A model generated the notes under the pieces. It did no database searches. It was not told where the DNA came from and saw only the letters and a list, made by a program, of their open reading frames with translations. DNA of 64,000 bases from assembly GCF_002954715.1 (NCBI RefSeq), contig NZ_MSCP01000001.1, positions 2,428,495 to 2,492,494 on the forward strand. Direction: 5' to 3'. Shown here one piece after another: positions 9,775-19,240 of the stretch. Positions within the stretch are counted from its first letter, which is position 1, and each line of letters starts with the position of its first letter. The translations under genes and the position numbers were made by a program. Source of the stretch: Aliivibrio sifiae (GTDB taxonomy: Bacteria > Pseudomonadota > Gammaproteobacteria > Enterobacterales > Vibrionaceae).

Positions 9775-10797
9775 ATGTCACACATAATAACCCGAAATGA
9801 CGCTCCTGTTGAGCAAAACTGGCTCAAAGAGATCTCAAATGCGATCTCAGATCCTCATCAACTGCTTTCAACTCTAGGAATTGATAGCTCACCTTGGGAG
9901 AAAGGATTAGAAGCGAAAAGGTTATTTGCGTTACGTGTGCCGACAAGTTTTGTCGATCGAATGGAGTTTGGCAACCCTTTTGATCCTTTATTACGCCAAG
10001 TATTGCCTTTAGATCAAGAATTCGAAGTACATGACGGATATTCAACCGATCCTCTTGATGAGCAAGACAATGAACAACCTGGACTTCTGCATAAATACAA
10101 AAACCGTGTTTTGCTGATATTAAAAGGAGGTTGCGCAGTAAATTGTCGTTATTGCTTCCGCCGCCACTTCCCTTATCAAGACAACAAAGGCAATAAATCG
10201 ATATGGAAAAAATCCATAGATTATATTGCCGAACACCCAGAATTAAATGAAGTGATACTTTCTGGAGGTGATCCGTTGATGGCAAAAGACCATGAGTTAG
10301 AGTGGTTAATCGCTCAGTTAGAAAGCATCCCTCATATTAAGCGTCTTCGTATTCATAGCCGTTTACCTGTCGTCATACCTAACCGAATTACAGAGAAATT
10401 ATGTTCGTTGTTTTCTGAAACTTCACTTCAAATAATTTTAGTTACGCACATCAATCATGCTAATGAAATCAGTTCTGAGCTAATTGAAAAAATGACTCAA
10501 TTAAAGCACGCTAACGTAACCTTATTAAACCAAGGTGTTTTACTTAAAGGTGTGAATGATACAGCAGAAGCTTTAACTGATTTAAGTGAAGCATTATTTG
10601 ATGCCGGTATTTTACCTTATTACCTTCATGTATTAGATAAGGTTCAGGGAGCTGCTCACTTCTTTATTTCTGATAAAGAAGCAAAACGATTGATGGGAGA
10701 ATTAATCGAAAATGTATCAGGCTATCTTGTACCAACATTAGCAAGAGAAATCGGTGGTCGTAAAAGTAAAACACCACTCGACTTATATTTAGAATAA
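9775..10797 (+). CDS. epmB: EF-P beta-lysylation protein EpmB (lysine 2,3-aminomutase)
   Basis: EpmB (YjeK) is a radical-SAM, PLP-dependent enzyme that converts L-lysine to (R)-beta-lysine for EF-P modification. The CxxxCxxC cluster motif is seen as CAVNCRYC near residue 120, and a GGDP motif follows near residue 160. The lysine-containing GGRKSKTPL near the C-terminus is typical of the aminomutase family. The 340-residue length is normal. It is divergent from efp with a 32-bp gap. Confidence 0.95.
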   Translation: MSHIITRNDAPVEQNWLKEISNAISDPHQLLSTLGIDSSPWEKGLEAKRLFALRVPTSFVDRMEFGNPFDPLLRQVLPLDQEFEVHDGYSTDPLDEQDNEQPGLLHKYKNRVLLILKGGCAVNCRYCFRRHFPYQDNKGNKSIWKKSIDYIAEHPELNEVILSGGDPLMAKDHELEWLIAQLESIPHIKRLRIHSRLPVVIPNRITEKLCSLFSETSLQIILVTHINHANEISSELIEKMTQLKHANVTLLNQGVLLKGVNDTAEALTDLSEALFDAGILPYYLHVLDKVQGAAHFFISDKEAKRLMGELIENVSGYLVPTLAREIGGRKSKTPLDLYLE

Positions 10798-10846
10798 AGC
10801 AAGCATTAAGAATAATACATTAAGATAGTCCCTAAATTTCAGGCAT

Positions 10847-10877
10847 AAAAAAACCGAAGCCTAAAACTTCGGTTTTT
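10847..10877. terminator. Bidirectional terminator between epmB and pfkA
   Basis: AACCGAAG / CTTCGGTT stem with a loop of about 7 nt, preceded by an A run and followed by a T run. It can serve both epmB (plus) and pfkA (minus). Confidence 0.9.
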
Positions 10878-10904
10878 CTTTTATAGCTTCAAGATATTCT
10901 TAGA

Positions 10905-11867
10905 TTAGAATAACTCTTCCGCTACTTTATAAAGATCTAGCTTCTCAGGACGACGCATATTTTCAATCGCATCGATAATATCATGATGAACAAGCTGCTC
11001 ATTCTGAATACCAACACAACGACCACCATGACCATCAATTAGAAGCTTAACGCCATAGTTACCCATACGAGACGCTAAGATACGGTCGAATGCACCAGGC
11101 TGACCGCCACGTTGAATATGACCAAGAACCGTAGCACGAGTCTCACGACCAGTATCAGCTTCAATTTCTTTTGCTAATGCATTTACATCAGTCATTAATT
11201 CAGTGATAGCAATAATTGCGTGTTTTTTACCTTTCGCAATGCCGTCTTGAATATTTTGAATTAGTGCTTCTTTGTTTAAGCCAGTCTCTGGAGTAATCAC
11301 ATACTCACAACCGCCCGCAATTGCAGCCATTAATGTTAGATCGCCACAGTGACGGCCCATAACTTCTACAATAGAGATACGTTGGTGAGAAGACGATGTA
11401 TCACGTAAACGGTCAATGGCATCAATAACAGTGTTTAATGCCGTTAAGTAACCGATAGTGTAATCTGTACCTGCGATATCATTATCGATAGTACCAGGAA
11501 GACCGATACATGGGTAACCCATTTCAGTTAGCTTCTTAGCACCCATGTAAGAACCATCACCACCGATAACGATTAACGCATCAATGTCATGTTTCTTAAG
11601 GTTTGCAATCGCTTTTTCACGAACAGCTACTTCTTTAAATTCAGGAAAACGTGCTGAACCTAAGAATGTACCGCCGCGGTTGATCATATCAGATACGCTA
11701 TGGCGCTCTAATTTCTCGATACGATCTTCAACAAGACCTAAGTAGCCATCATGAATACCAAATACTTCTAGGCCTTCCGTTAATGCTGTACGAACAACAC
11801 CACGAACTGCCGCATTCATACCCGGCGCATCGCCACCACTTGTTAAAACACCAATCTTCTTGACCAT
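10905..11867 (-). CDS. pfkA: ATP-dependent 6-phosphofructokinase
   Basis: The committed glycolytic enzyme that phosphorylates fructose 6-phosphate. The 320-residue protein shows the ATP-binding [13 protein letters not shown] near the N-terminus, GGDGSY near residue 103, and the catalytic TIDNDI motif around residues 125-130. Length and motifs match the bacterial PfkA type, an allosteric tetramer. It is followed downstream by the shared terminator at 10847-10877, and lies next to fieF as in E. coli. Confidence 0.97.
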   Translation of the reverse strand: MVKKIGVLTSGGDAPGMNAAVRGVVRTALTEGLEVFGIHDGYLGLVEDRIEKLERHSVSDMINRGGTFLGSARFPEFKEVAVREKAIANLKKHDIDALIVIGGDGSYMGAKKLTEMGYPCIGLPGTIDNDIAGTDYTIGYLTALNTVIDAIDRLRDTSSSHQRISIVEVMGRHCGDLTLMAAIAGGCEYVITPETGLNKEALIQNIQDGIAKGKKHAIIAITELMTDVNALAKEIEADTGRETRATVLGHIQRGGQPGAFDRILASRMGNYGVKLLIDGHGGRCVGIQNEQLVHHDIIDAIENMRRPEKLDLYKVAEELF

Positions 11868-12084
11868 GGTTACCCTCTAATATGGTTGGGAATTTCAATT
11901 TCAATTTCTAATACAGCAAGCAGACTCCCTAATCTGCTCACCATTAATAATCTGTAATTTTTTTTCTTATGTAAGAGTATTACCATTTTACTGAAAAAGT
12001 TCGTTGATTCACATCAGAATCAATCACGACTATTTCATTTTTCTGTTACGAAAAAACAATAATTGCTAATAATACTACTAATTC

Positions 12085-12990
12085 TTACTGGAACTGAATT
12101 TGCTCTCTGTCTGAGTCTAGCACAACTGAAAGCGGGTCTTGATGAATAATAATATCAGAATGTGGGAAAACTATTAAAAGTTCATCTTCTACTTTGTCAG
12201 CAATTCGATGCGCTTCAACCAATGGCATTTGATCTGGAAGCTCTAAATGCAGCTGAATAAATCGAGTCGGTCCTGCAAGGCGGGTTCTTAAATCATGAAT
12301 TCCTTTTACTCCGTCAACACGACAGCATGCTTCTCTAATCTGCTCTAATTCTTCTTTTGGTAGTTGTCTATCTAATAGTAATTGAATTGCTTCATATGCC
12401 ATCTTAAAGGCACTAATTAAAATATAAACACCAATAATAAGAGCAAAAATAGCATCTGCTTCGTGCCATCCATACCAGCTTAGTGCTAAAGCTAGCATGA
12501 TTGCGGCATTCATAAATAAATCGGTTTTATAATGCAATGAGTCCGCTGCAATTGCTTGGCTGCCCGTTTGCTTTACTACCCATTGTTGCACCATCACAAG
12601 GCCAAAGGTTAAAACAATCGCAAAACCACTCACATAAACTCCGAGTTCAGGAGCGATAACATCTTGAGGACGGAAAAAACGTTCTACACCATTCAATAAT
12701 AAGAAACAAGCAGAGCCAGAGATAAACATCGCTTGAGCTAATGCCGCTAATGATTCAGCCTTACCATGACCAAAGCTGTGTTCTTCATCAGCCGGTTGCA
12801 ATGCATAACGAACCACTAAAAGATTGGTAATAGACGCCCCCATATCAAGCAGAGAATCCACCAAAGATGCTAAAAGACTCACCGAGCCTGTTACCCACCA
12901 AGTCCCTAATTTGAATAACATTAATATCGTCGCAACAATGGTTGCAAGCCATGCCGCCATTGTGACTAAAGAAGCGTATCGTTGGGTCAT
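12085..12990 (-). CDS. fieF: Cation-efflux pump FieF (CDF family)
   Basis: A cation diffusion facilitator that exports Fe2+ and Zn2+ by proton antiport. The 301-residue protein has six predicted helices, the metal site DxxxD in helix II ([11 protein letters not shown]), the site HxxxD in helix V ([10 protein letters not shown]) and the conserved [11 protein letters not shown] loop. The cytoplasmic C-terminal domain with HDLRTR and HIIHQDP-like motifs is intact. Between it and pfkA lie about 217 bp in which I see no gene or clear site. Confidence 0.93.
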   Translation of the reverse strand: MTQRYASLVTMAAWLATIVATILMLFKLGTWWVTGSVSLLASLVDSLLDMGASITNLLVVRYALQPADEEHSFGHGKAESLAALAQAMFISGSACFLLLNGVERFFRPQDVIAPELGVYVSGFAIVLTFGLVMVQQWVVKQTGSQAIAADSLHYKTDLFMNAAIMLALALSWYGWHEADAIFALIIGVYILISAFKMAYEAIQLLLDRQLPKEELEQIREACCRVDGVKGIHDLRTRLAGPTRFIQLHLELPDQMPLVEAHRIADKVEDELLIVFPHSDIIIHQDPLSVVLDSDREQIQFQ

Positions 12991-13088
12991 CTTTTTTCCA
13001 TTACCTAAAAAATCAACCCTTAGTATAAAGCCTTAATTCAATAATCGTTATTCCAATTGTTAATATCTCTTCAACAAAATTATAATAT

Positions 13089-13122
13089 AAAAAAACGAGC
13101 CTCTATTTCCATAAAGGCTCGT
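13089..13122 (-). terminator. Rho-independent terminator of cpxP
   Basis: On the minus strand AACGAGCCT pairs with AGGCTCGTT around an 11-nt loop and is followed by seven T. Together with about 25 nt after the stop codon it forms a compact 3' UTR of cpxP. Confidence 0.85.
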
Positions 13123-13148
13123 TCTTATCTATTTCTGATTAAATCTAA

Positions 13149-13643
13149 TTATTTAGCACAATCTGCGATGTATTTATCTTGGTTTGCTTTAAATTCTGTT
13201 TTTTGCTCTGGTGTTAAAATATTCATCATCTCATGACGTTTCTTCATCATTTCTACACGACGATCAATTTGACGCTCTGACATTTTTTCAGCTAATGAAC
13301 GCACTGCTTGCTCATCAAAATTATCCGCTAACATCAAATCTTGCATTGCTTGATGATCCGCTTTCATTTCAGCCGTTGGTTGACGTTTGTGACCTTTTTT
13401 AGCTTTGTGTTCAGCTTTACGTGCATCACGCATTGCATCAAATTGGTCTTCTTGTGCATCAGTTAGGTCTAAATCTTTGAACGCTTTCTTATTAGCTTTC
13501 ATCATGCACTTACTTCCGTGCATACCTTCACCGCCTTTCATTCCACCTTCATGATGGCTACCACCCGCTGCGAATGCAGAAGCAGAAGCGAAAGAAAGAG
13601 GAAGTACTACTGCGCCTAAAATCATTTTTTTCATCATATTCAT
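13149..13643 (-). CDS. cpxP: Periplasmic Cpx regulator CpxP (Spy/CpxP family)
   Basis: A periplasmic adaptor that binds the CpxA sensor domain and dampens the Cpx response, and also escorts misfolded proteins. The 164-residue protein has a signal peptide ending at ASAFA, a His/Gly/Met-rich stretch after it, and the two LTxxQ-type motifs that define the family (DLTDAQEDQFD and LTPEQKTEF). GGAG lies 9 nt before the ATG. It is divergent from cpxRA, and the shared intergenic region holds CpxR boxes at 13755-13769. Confidence 0.88.
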   Translation of the reverse strand: MNMMKKMILGAVVLPLSFASASAFAAGGSHHEGGMKGGEGMHGSKCMMKANKKAFKDLDLTDAQEDQFDAMRDARKAEHKAKKGHKRQPTAEMKADHQAMQDLMLADNFDEQAVRSLAEKMSERQIDRRVEMMKKRHEMMNILTPEQKTEFKANQDKYIADCAK

Positions 13644-13733
13644 TGTGTCTATCTCCGTGGCAGAAAATTCAGTGTAATTAAATGCAGTTCACTTTCGTGC
13701 TGCTTGGTATGGACTAAGAATAGCGCAAGCAAA

Positions 13734-13769
13734 GTAAATGAGTGTCTTTTGAGCGTAAATCAACGTAAA
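13734..13769. promoter_or_regulatory. CpxR boxes between cpxP and cpxR
   Basis: GTAAA-TCAAC-GTAAA at 13755-13769 is a perfect match to the CpxR consensus GTAAA-N5-GTAAA. A further GTAAA half-site lies at 13734-13738, exactly 21 bp before the first box half, so all three sit on one face of the helix. The site explains autoregulation of cpxRA and activation of cpxP, as known in E. coli. Confidence 0.88.
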
Positions 13770-13845
13770 GAGTATTTTGAAGGTTGGTATTCACCTGTTT
13801 ATTTGGCGATACTATATCCATAAGGTATTACGCAGGTGAATAATA

Positions 13846-14532
13846 ATGGCAAAGATTTTATTAGTTGATGACGATGTGGAGCTAACCGCATTACTTAAAG
13901 ATATTTTAAGCTTAGAAGGCTATAACGTTGTTGAAGCCAACAATGGGATAGAAGGATTAGCCGCAATTAGTGATGATCTTGATCTTATCTTACTTGATAT
14001 TATGATGCCAAAAATGAATGGCATGGACATGCTACGTAAATTACGTGAGACCAATGAAACCCCCGTATTGATGCTAACAGCTAAAGGGGAAGAAATTGAT
14101 CGAGTAATTGGCTTAGAACTTGGCGCGGATGACTATTTACCAAAACCTTTTAGCGATAGAGAGCTGCTTGCTCGCATTCGTGCAATTTTACGTAGAACAC
14201 AAAGCAAAACTAAAGAAAACCACAATAGCAGCAGTATTAAATATCAAAACATTGAAATATTCATAGGTAAACAAGAAGCCTATCATAATGGTGATTTATT
14301 AGATTTAACAGGAACAGAATTTGGATTACTGTCTCAGTTTATTCAAAAGCCTGGAGAAATCATTTCAAAAGAAGACCTCAGCTTAGAAGTGCTTGGAAAA
14401 CGTCTTGCGCCTTTTGATCGTGCCATTGATATGCATGTATCTAATTTACGTAAAAAACTGCCACCACTGACAGAAGGTAAGCCTCGCATTAAAACACTAC
14501 GTGGTCGTGGCTATTTATTTGTAGAGGGATAA
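13846..14532 (+). CDS. cpxR: Response regulator CpxR
   Basis: The DNA-binding response regulator of the Cpx envelope-stress pathway. The receiver domain shows the acidic pocket DDD at 8-10, phospho-acceptor Asp51 in LLDIMMP and the conserved Lys in LPKPF. The C-terminal OmpR-type winged helix ends with RGRGYLFVEG. Length is 228 residues. AGGTG precedes the ATG. cpxA starts 3 nt after its stop, so the pair is one operon. Confidence 0.96.
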   Translation: MAKILLVDDDVELTALLKDILSLEGYNVVEANNGIEGLAAISDDLDLILLDIMMPKMNGMDMLRKLRETNETPVLMLTAKGEEIDRVIGLELGADDYLPKPFSDRELLARIRAILRRTQSKTKENHNSSSIKYQNIEIFIGKQEAYHNGDLLDLTGTEFGLLSQFIQKPGEIISKEDLSLEVLGKRLAPFDRAIDMHVSNLRKKLPPLTEGKPRIKTLRGRGYLFVEG

Positions 14533-14535
14533 CTC

Positions 14536-15927
14536 TTGTTTGCTAAGAAAATGAAATTTCCTTTAATCTCAAGTTTATATGGTCGTATCTTTGCCATTTT
14601 TTGGTTCACCTTATTACTCGTATTAATCGGGGTTGTTATTGGCCCTAATTTTGATCCACGTGCTCGCCACAATATTGCAACAGAGCATCTAACTAAGATG
14701 ACGCAAATTGCGGCTTATATTACTGGAAAATACTCAGAACGAGATGACCTCAAGGCCACGTTAAGAGTTATCAGTCATAAAGCACATAAACACGACGAAA
14801 ATCTAGACCTGTTTTTTACAACACCAACTGGTGAAATTTTAGATAAACCAAAAGAATTACGAGGCAGAAAAAAAGCATTACTTAATTTTTTGACCTTATC
14901 TGATGATCCAAAGCTACCACAACAAAAGCTCTATGGTAGAACGATGATGGCAGGTCCGTTTGATATTGTGATCGCTCATGAAACTGTTTATATGTATGTA
15001 GGAAGATATTGGAAAAAGCCTCCTCCCTTTATCCTTCGTATTTTAGATAAACCAATACAGCTTTTATTAGTGACCATGCTCGTTAGTACCCCATTTCTAT
15101 TATGGTTAGCTTGGGCATTAAGCCAACCGGCAAGGCGATTGCAAAAAGCGGCCGAACGGGTTGCCAGAGGTCAATTCGAAAAAGACGAAGCTTTAGAGAG
15201 AGGCCCTAAAGAATTCAGAAAAACAGGACAAAGCTTTAACCAAATGGTGGGCTCATTAAACACCATGATTTCAGGTCAACAGCGATTACTTTCTGACATT
15301 TCACATGAATTGCGTTCACCATTAACTCGCTTACGAATGGCCACCGCACTTGCTACCCGTAAACAAGGAGAAAGCGCTGAATTATCTCGTATTGATATGG
15401 AAGCAGACCGACTTGAACAGATGATTTCAGAGTTATTAGAGCTATCTCGTATTCAAGTGAACAGCCACCAAGAACGAGAGAAGACAGATGCTTATACGCT
15501 TTGGTTTGATATCTTAGAAGACGCTAAATTCGAAGCAGAGCACATGAACAAAACACTCTCATATGTTGGGTTAACAGAAACGCCTATTTTTGGAAATCCA
15601 AACCTACTAATGAGTGCGATAGAAAACGTAATAAGAAACGCGATAAAATATGGTAATGATGTCATCACGATTCATCTCGCCGTACACGATAATTCACTTG
15701 TTATTCATGTTGATGATAATGGTGAAGGTGTACCAGAAGATGAGTTGAATGATATTTTCAAACCTTTTTACCGAGTTTCAACTGCCAGAGACAGAAGCAG
15801 CGGTGGTACAGGCTTAGGTCTTGCCATTACTGAGAGTGCAATGCACCAACATAGCGGAACCATCATTGCAAGCAAAAGCCCTCTTGGTGGATTACGAATG
15901 ACGATTACTTTGCCTATCGAACAATAA
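14536..15927 (+). CDS. cpxA: Sensor histidine kinase CpxA
   Basis: The inner-membrane kinase/phosphatase that senses envelope folding stress. The 463-residue protein has two membrane segments (about 15-37 and 170-190) around a periplasmic sensor domain, then HAMP, HisKA with the H-box SDISHELRSPLTR, and HATPase with N box (NVIRNAIKYG) and G box (GGTGLGLAI). I use the TTG at 14536 because GAGGGA lies 7 nt upstream; the next ATG at 14551 lacks such a site. A 13-bp perfect stem follows the gene. Confidence 0.94.
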   Translation: MFAKKMKFPLISSLYGRIFAIFWFTLLLVLIGVVIGPNFDPRARHNIATEHLTKMTQIAAYITGKYSERDDLKATLRVISHKAHKHDENLDLFFTTPTGEILDKPKELRGRKKALLNFLTLSDDPKLPQQKLYGRTMMAGPFDIVIAHETVYMYVGRYWKKPPPFILRILDKPIQLLLVTMLVSTPFLLWLAWALSQPARRLQKAAERVARGQFEKDEALERGPKEFRKTGQSFNQMVGSLNTMISGQQRLLSDISHELRSPLTRLRMATALATRKQGESAELSRIDMEADRLEQMISELLELSRIQVNSHQEREKTDAYTLWFDILEDAKFEAEHMNKTLSYVGLTETPIFGNPNLLMSAIENVIRNAIKYGNDVITIHLAVHDNSLVIHVDDNGEGVPEDELNDIFKPFYRVSTARDRSSGGTGLGLAITESAMHQHSGTIIASKSPLGGLRMTITLPIEQ

Positions 15928-15936
15928 CAACCTCAG

Positions 15937-15970
15937 ACAACATGGCTTATCTCAAAGTAAGCCATGTTGT
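15937..15970 (+). terminator. Stem-loop after cpxA
   Basis: ACAACATGGCTTA pairs perfectly with TAAGCCATGTTGT around an 8-nt loop, starting 10 bp after the cpxA stop. There is no T run after it, so it may stabilise the 3' end or need Rho rather than be a classical terminator. Confidence 0.55.
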
Positions 15971-16044
15971 TACGAGTACGCTCTACCCCGATACCAATCA
16001 ATTAGATATACTGCGTTTAATTTCCGTTTATTCAAGAGTTCATT

Positions 16045-16524
16045 ATGTTTGAGATTGCGCTGTACGAACCTGAAATCGCCCCAAATACAGGTAATATTAT
16101 TCGACTGTCTGCTAACTGTGGTGCAAACCTGCATTTAATTGAACCATTGGGATTTGATTTAGAAGAAAAGAAACTTCGCCGAGCAGGGTTAGATTATCAT
16201 GACTTGGCTCATGTAAAGCGCCATAAAGATTACGCTGCTTTTCTTGAGTATTTAGAAAATGAAAGCGAAGGCGAACACCGTATTTTTGCTTGTACCACCA
16301 AAACCACCGGGCACCACACAACACCAAGCTACCAGAAAGGCGACGTATTATTGTTTGGCCCAGAAACGCGTGGCCTACCTGCTGATTTAATCAATGCTCT
16401 ACCTATGGAGCAACGCGTTCGTATTCCAATGATGCCAGACAGCCGCAGTTTAAACCTATCAAACTCTGTTGCTATCATCGTATTTGAAGCATGGCGTCAA
16501 ATGGGGTTTGAAGGCGGGTTATAA
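16045..16524 (+). CDS. trmL: tRNA (cytidine(34)-2'-O)-methyltransferase TrmL
   Basis: A SPOUT-family enzyme that 2'-O-methylates the wobble base of two tRNA-Leu isoacceptors. The 159-residue protein shows the family motifs [14 protein letters not shown] at the N-terminus, the knot region FGPETRGLP and the SAM-binding [18 protein letters not shown]. Length matches E. coli TrmL. It converges on cysE, with a shared terminator at 16549-16578. Confidence 0.95.
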   Translation: MFEIALYEPEIAPNTGNIIRLSANCGANLHLIEPLGFDLEEKKLRRAGLDYHDLAHVKRHKDYAAFLEYLENESEGEHRIFACTTKTTGHHTTPSYQKGDVLLFGPETRGLPADLINALPMEQRVRIPMMPDSRSLNLSNSVAIIVFEAWRQMGFEGGL

Positions 16525-16548
16525 ATTCAATTTTTTATTCTCGCATAC

Positions 16549-16578
16549 AAAAATAGCCACTATTTAGTGGCTATTTTT
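16549..16578. terminator. Bidirectional terminator between trmL and cysE
   Basis: AAAATAGCCAC / GTGGCTATTTT stem with a six-base loop, symmetrical A and T runs on the two sides. Confidence 0.92.
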
Positions 16579-16601
16579 ATACATATCAAGGATAGAGTTT
16601 A

Positions 16602-17429
16602 TTAAATTCCATCACCCGAAATAAACGTCTGAGATTTACCATTGAACTGCTGGTCCATATCGAAAGACGGTTTTTCAGAACTAGGACGTCCAACAATTTT
16701 AGCCGGAACCCCAGCTACCGTTGTATGAGGAGGAACGGCCTGAAGTACTACAGAACACGAACCAATCTTAGCCCCGACACCAACTTCAATATTACCTAAA
16801 ATCTTAGCTCCAGCCCCAATCATCACGCCTTCACGGATCTTAGGATGACGGTCACCACACTCTTTACCTGTACCACCTAAGGTTACATCTTGGAGAATAG
16901 AAACATCATTTTCTACCACAGCCGTTTCACCAATAACGATACCGGTAGCATGGTCAAACATGATCCCTTTACCTATCGTTGCTGCAGGGTGAACATCCAC
17001 CTGACAAGCGACTGATATTTCATTCTGCAGATAGGTAGCTAAAGCAACACGCCCTTGCTTCCAAAGCCAGTTGGATACTCGGTAGCCTTGCAATGCATGA
17101 TACCCTTTTAAATACAGTAAAGGCATTGAGTACATAGAGACGGCAGGATCTCGTGTTACCGTCGCACAAATATCGCAAGCCGCGGCATCAGTAAGAGAAG
17201 GGTCAGAGGCAAATGCTTCTTCAACCACCTCTCGTACCGCCATTGCTGGCATCGATGCTGTCGCTAATTTATTAGCAAGAATATAACTTAATGCCGCAGC
17301 AAGGTTTTCATGTTTAATAATGGTGGCATGATAAAAGCTTGCAAGCATGGGTTCTTGTTCTGATTGCTCACGCGCTTCTCGAACAATACATTCCCATACT
17401 TGATGTTTTTTACATTCTTTCATTTTCAT
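16602..17429 (-). CDS. cysE: Serine O-acetyltransferase
   Basis: CysE acetylates serine with acetyl-CoA, the first step of cysteine synthesis. The 275-residue protein has the N-terminal helical SATase domain (about 20-125) and a left-handed beta-helix with the catalytic HATGIVIGETAVV and QDVTLGGTGKECGDRHPKI regions. The C-terminal tail that docks into CysK is present and ends in Ile. It is the last gene of the minus-strand operon secB-gpsA-cysE, 12 nt after gpsA. Confidence 0.96.
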   Translation of the reverse strand: MKMKECKKHQVWECIVREAREQSEQEPMLASFYHATIIKHENLAAALSYILANKLATASMPAMAVREVVEEAFASDPSLTDAAACDICATVTRDPAVSMYSMPLLYLKGYHALQGYRVSNWLWKQGRVALATYLQNEISVACQVDVHPAATIGKGIMFDHATGIVIGETAVVENDVSILQDVTLGGTGKECGDRHPKIREGVMIGAGAKILGNIEVGVGAKIGSCSVVLQAVPPHTTVAGVPAKIVGRPSSEKPSFDMDQQFNGKSQTFISGDGI

Positions 17430-17441
17430 ACCATCCTTGAA

Positions 17442-18464
17442 TTATGATTCTGATTTCTTATCTCGTGCTAGTAAATCCTGCGCAGCAACTCTTGCATCTT
17501 TTCCTTGATACAATACTTGATAAATTTGCTCAACTATAGGCATTTCTACGCCCATACGTTCTGCAAGTAAAAACACTTCTTTAGTATTTCTATAACCTTC
17601 AACGACTTGACCAATTTCAGCTTGAGCACTTTCTACATCACCACCTTGACCTAAAGCCAAACCAAAGCGACGGTTACGAGATTGGTTATCGGTACACGTT
17701 AATACTAGGTCACCTAAACCAGCCATACCCATAAAGGTTTCCGCTTCGGCACCCAATGCAACACCTAAGCGGGTCATTTCAGCCAAACCACGAGTGATCA
17801 ATGCCGTACGAGCATTAGCTCCAAAACCAATGCCATCAGACATACCAGCGCCGATAGCAATCACATTTTTCACAGCACCGCCTAGTTGCATACCAGTGAA
17901 ATCGTTATTCGCATACACTCGGAACGTTTTTGAACAGTGAATCTTCTCTTGAAGATCTTTAACAAATTGCTGATCAGGTGACGCGACAGCAATCGCTGTT
18001 GGCATACCAGAAGCAAGTTCTTTAGCAAAAGTAGGTCCAGAGAGTACAGCCAGAGAATGAGATTCCCCCAATGCTTCTACTGCCACTTCTTTTAATAAAC
18101 GACCTGTTTCAGGCTCTAGCCCTTTTGTCGCCCAACATACTCGTGAATCTTCACGTAGGAATGGTTTTACATTCCCTAATACCAAACCAAACACATGGCT
18201 TGGAACAACAACAAGTAAATCACGGCTCGCTTGAACTGATTTCTCAAGATCCGTCGACATAATCAATGATGGTGGAAAGGCAACACCAGGTAGAAACTCT
18301 TCATTTGCACGATCCGCTTCAAGGCGAGCCATATGTGCTTCTTCGTGGCCCCATAAAATCACTTTTGCACCGTTACGAGCAAGAGATATAGCAAGAGAAG
18401 TTCCGTATGAACCAGCACCAAGTACGGTCATTGAAATATCAGAGTAATCAGTTTGTGTTGTCAT
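17442..18464 (-). CDS. gpsA: Glycerol-3-phosphate dehydrogenase [NAD(P)+]
   Basis: GpsA reduces dihydroxyacetone phosphate to sn-glycerol 3-phosphate for phospholipid synthesis. The N-terminal Rossmann motif [12 protein letters not shown], the catalytic lysine region [13 protein letters not shown] and the [13 protein letters not shown] motif are intact. I chose the start giving [10 protein letters not shown] (340 residues), which has GGATGG a few bases upstream; the frame remains open six codons further. It sits between secB and cysE as in E. coli. Confidence 0.95.
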   Translation of the reverse strand: MTTQTDYSDISMTVLGAGSYGTSLAISLARNGAKVILWGHEEAHMARLEADRANEEFLPGVAFPPSLIMSTDLEKSVQASRDLLVVVPSHVFGLVLGNVKPFLREDSRVCWATKGLEPETGRLLKEVAVEALGESHSLAVLSGPTFAKELASGMPTAIAVASPDQQFVKDLQEKIHCSKTFRVYANNDFTGMQLGGAVKNVIAIGAGMSDGIGFGANARTALITRGLAEMTRLGVALGAEAETFMGMAGLGDLVLTCTDNQSRNRRFGLALGQGGDVESAQAEIGQVVEGYRNTKEVFLLAERMGVEMPIVEQIYQVLYQGKDARVAAQDLLARDKKSES

Positions 18465-18512
18465 TGTGACCATCCAAAACAAGTATCAAAAGATACAGTA
18501 GTAATAAAAACA

Positions 18513-18583
18513 AAATGCACTTGTTATCAAAATATAGAAGCTATACAAAAATATAGAACCATATTAGATAAAAAAGTGCATTT
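18513..18583. repeat. Long-loop inverted repeat between secB and gpsA
   Basis: AAATGCACTT (18513-18522) and AAGTGCATTT (18574-18583) are perfect 10-bp inverted arms with 51 bp between them. Inside, AAAATATAGAA is present twice as a direct repeat. A short stem GTATC-AAAA-GATAC follows at 18483-18496 next to the gpsA start. Function unknown; on the secB transcript it could fold into an mRNA structure between the two cistrons. Confidence 0.55.
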
Positions 18584-18639
18584 ATTCTCTACAAATTAAT
18601 CAATAGCGCAATGCCATCAATTCTTCATATCCAAAAGAA

Positions 18640-19110
18640 TTACGCTTGAGCTGGTGCTTCTGCGTTTTCTTGAGCTTGGTTTTGTAGGTAATTCATGAAC
18701 AATGCGTCAAAGTTAACTGGCGCAAGGTTAAGTTGTGGGAACGTACCTTTAACAACTAAGCTAGAGATTGTTTCACGAGCGTATGGGAAAAGAATGTTCG
18801 GGCAGAACGCACCTAGGCAATGTGCTAGTTGAGCTTCTTCCATTTGGCCAGCAGTAAAGATACCGCCTTGTTGAACTTCACATAGGAATGCATTTTCTTC
18901 TTCGTTCTTAACGGTAACCGTTAGACGTAGAACTACTTCATAAACACCTTCACCTAGTTCACGGCTTTGAGTATCAAGATCCAGTTTAACATCTGGATTC
19001 CACTCTTTTTGGAACATAGTTGGTGAGTTAGGCGCTTCAAAAGATACGTCTTTTAGGAAGATACGTTGAATTGCAAAGTTTTGTTGTTCTTGTTGTGCTG
19101 CTTCAGCCAT
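18640..19110 (-). CDS. secB: Protein-export chaperone SecB
   Basis: The tetrameric cytosolic chaperone that keeps precursor proteins unfolded and delivers them to SecA. The 156-residue protein shows the conserved [11 protein letters not shown]-like segment ([12 protein letters not shown]), the [13 protein letters not shown] strand and the [17 protein letters not shown] helix. It has a Gln/Glu-rich N-terminus. It heads the secB-gpsA-cysE cluster on the minus strand. Confidence 0.97.
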   Translation of the reverse strand: MAEAAQQEQQNFAIQRIFLKDVSFEAPNSPTMFQKEWNPDVKLDLDTQSRELGEGVYEVVLRLTVTVKNEEENAFLCEVQQGGIFTAGQMEEAQLAHCLGAFCPNILFPYARETISSLVVKGTFPQLNLAPVNFDALFMNYLQNQAQENAEAPAQA

Positions 19111-19140
19111 GGGAAAAGTCCTTTATATTTAAATATGTAT

Positions 19141-19208
19141 GAATGCAGAATAACGATGTGATATTACTCTGCATTCGTGATATCTAAAAAATGAGCCAGA
19201 TATCACAT
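19141..19208. repeat. Two adjoining hairpins between the rhodanese gene and secB
   Basis: GAATGCAGA / TCTGCATTC (19141-19149 with 19168-19176) and GTGATATCT / AGATATCAC (19177-19185 with 19198-19206) are two perfect 9-bp stems directly abutting. In addition ATGTGATAT in the first loop (19156-19164) is a perfect complement of ATATCACAT (19200-19208), so an alternative pairing exists that breaks both stems. Confidence 0.65.
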
Positions 19209-19240
19209 CAAAATGAATCAATTGCTTAGGAAATGGGCAA

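Noticed and set aside
9824-10285. 153-codon minus-strand frame inside epmB
   Set aside because: Lies opposite a well-conserved gene, has no recognisable domain, and its composition is that of an antisense shadow.
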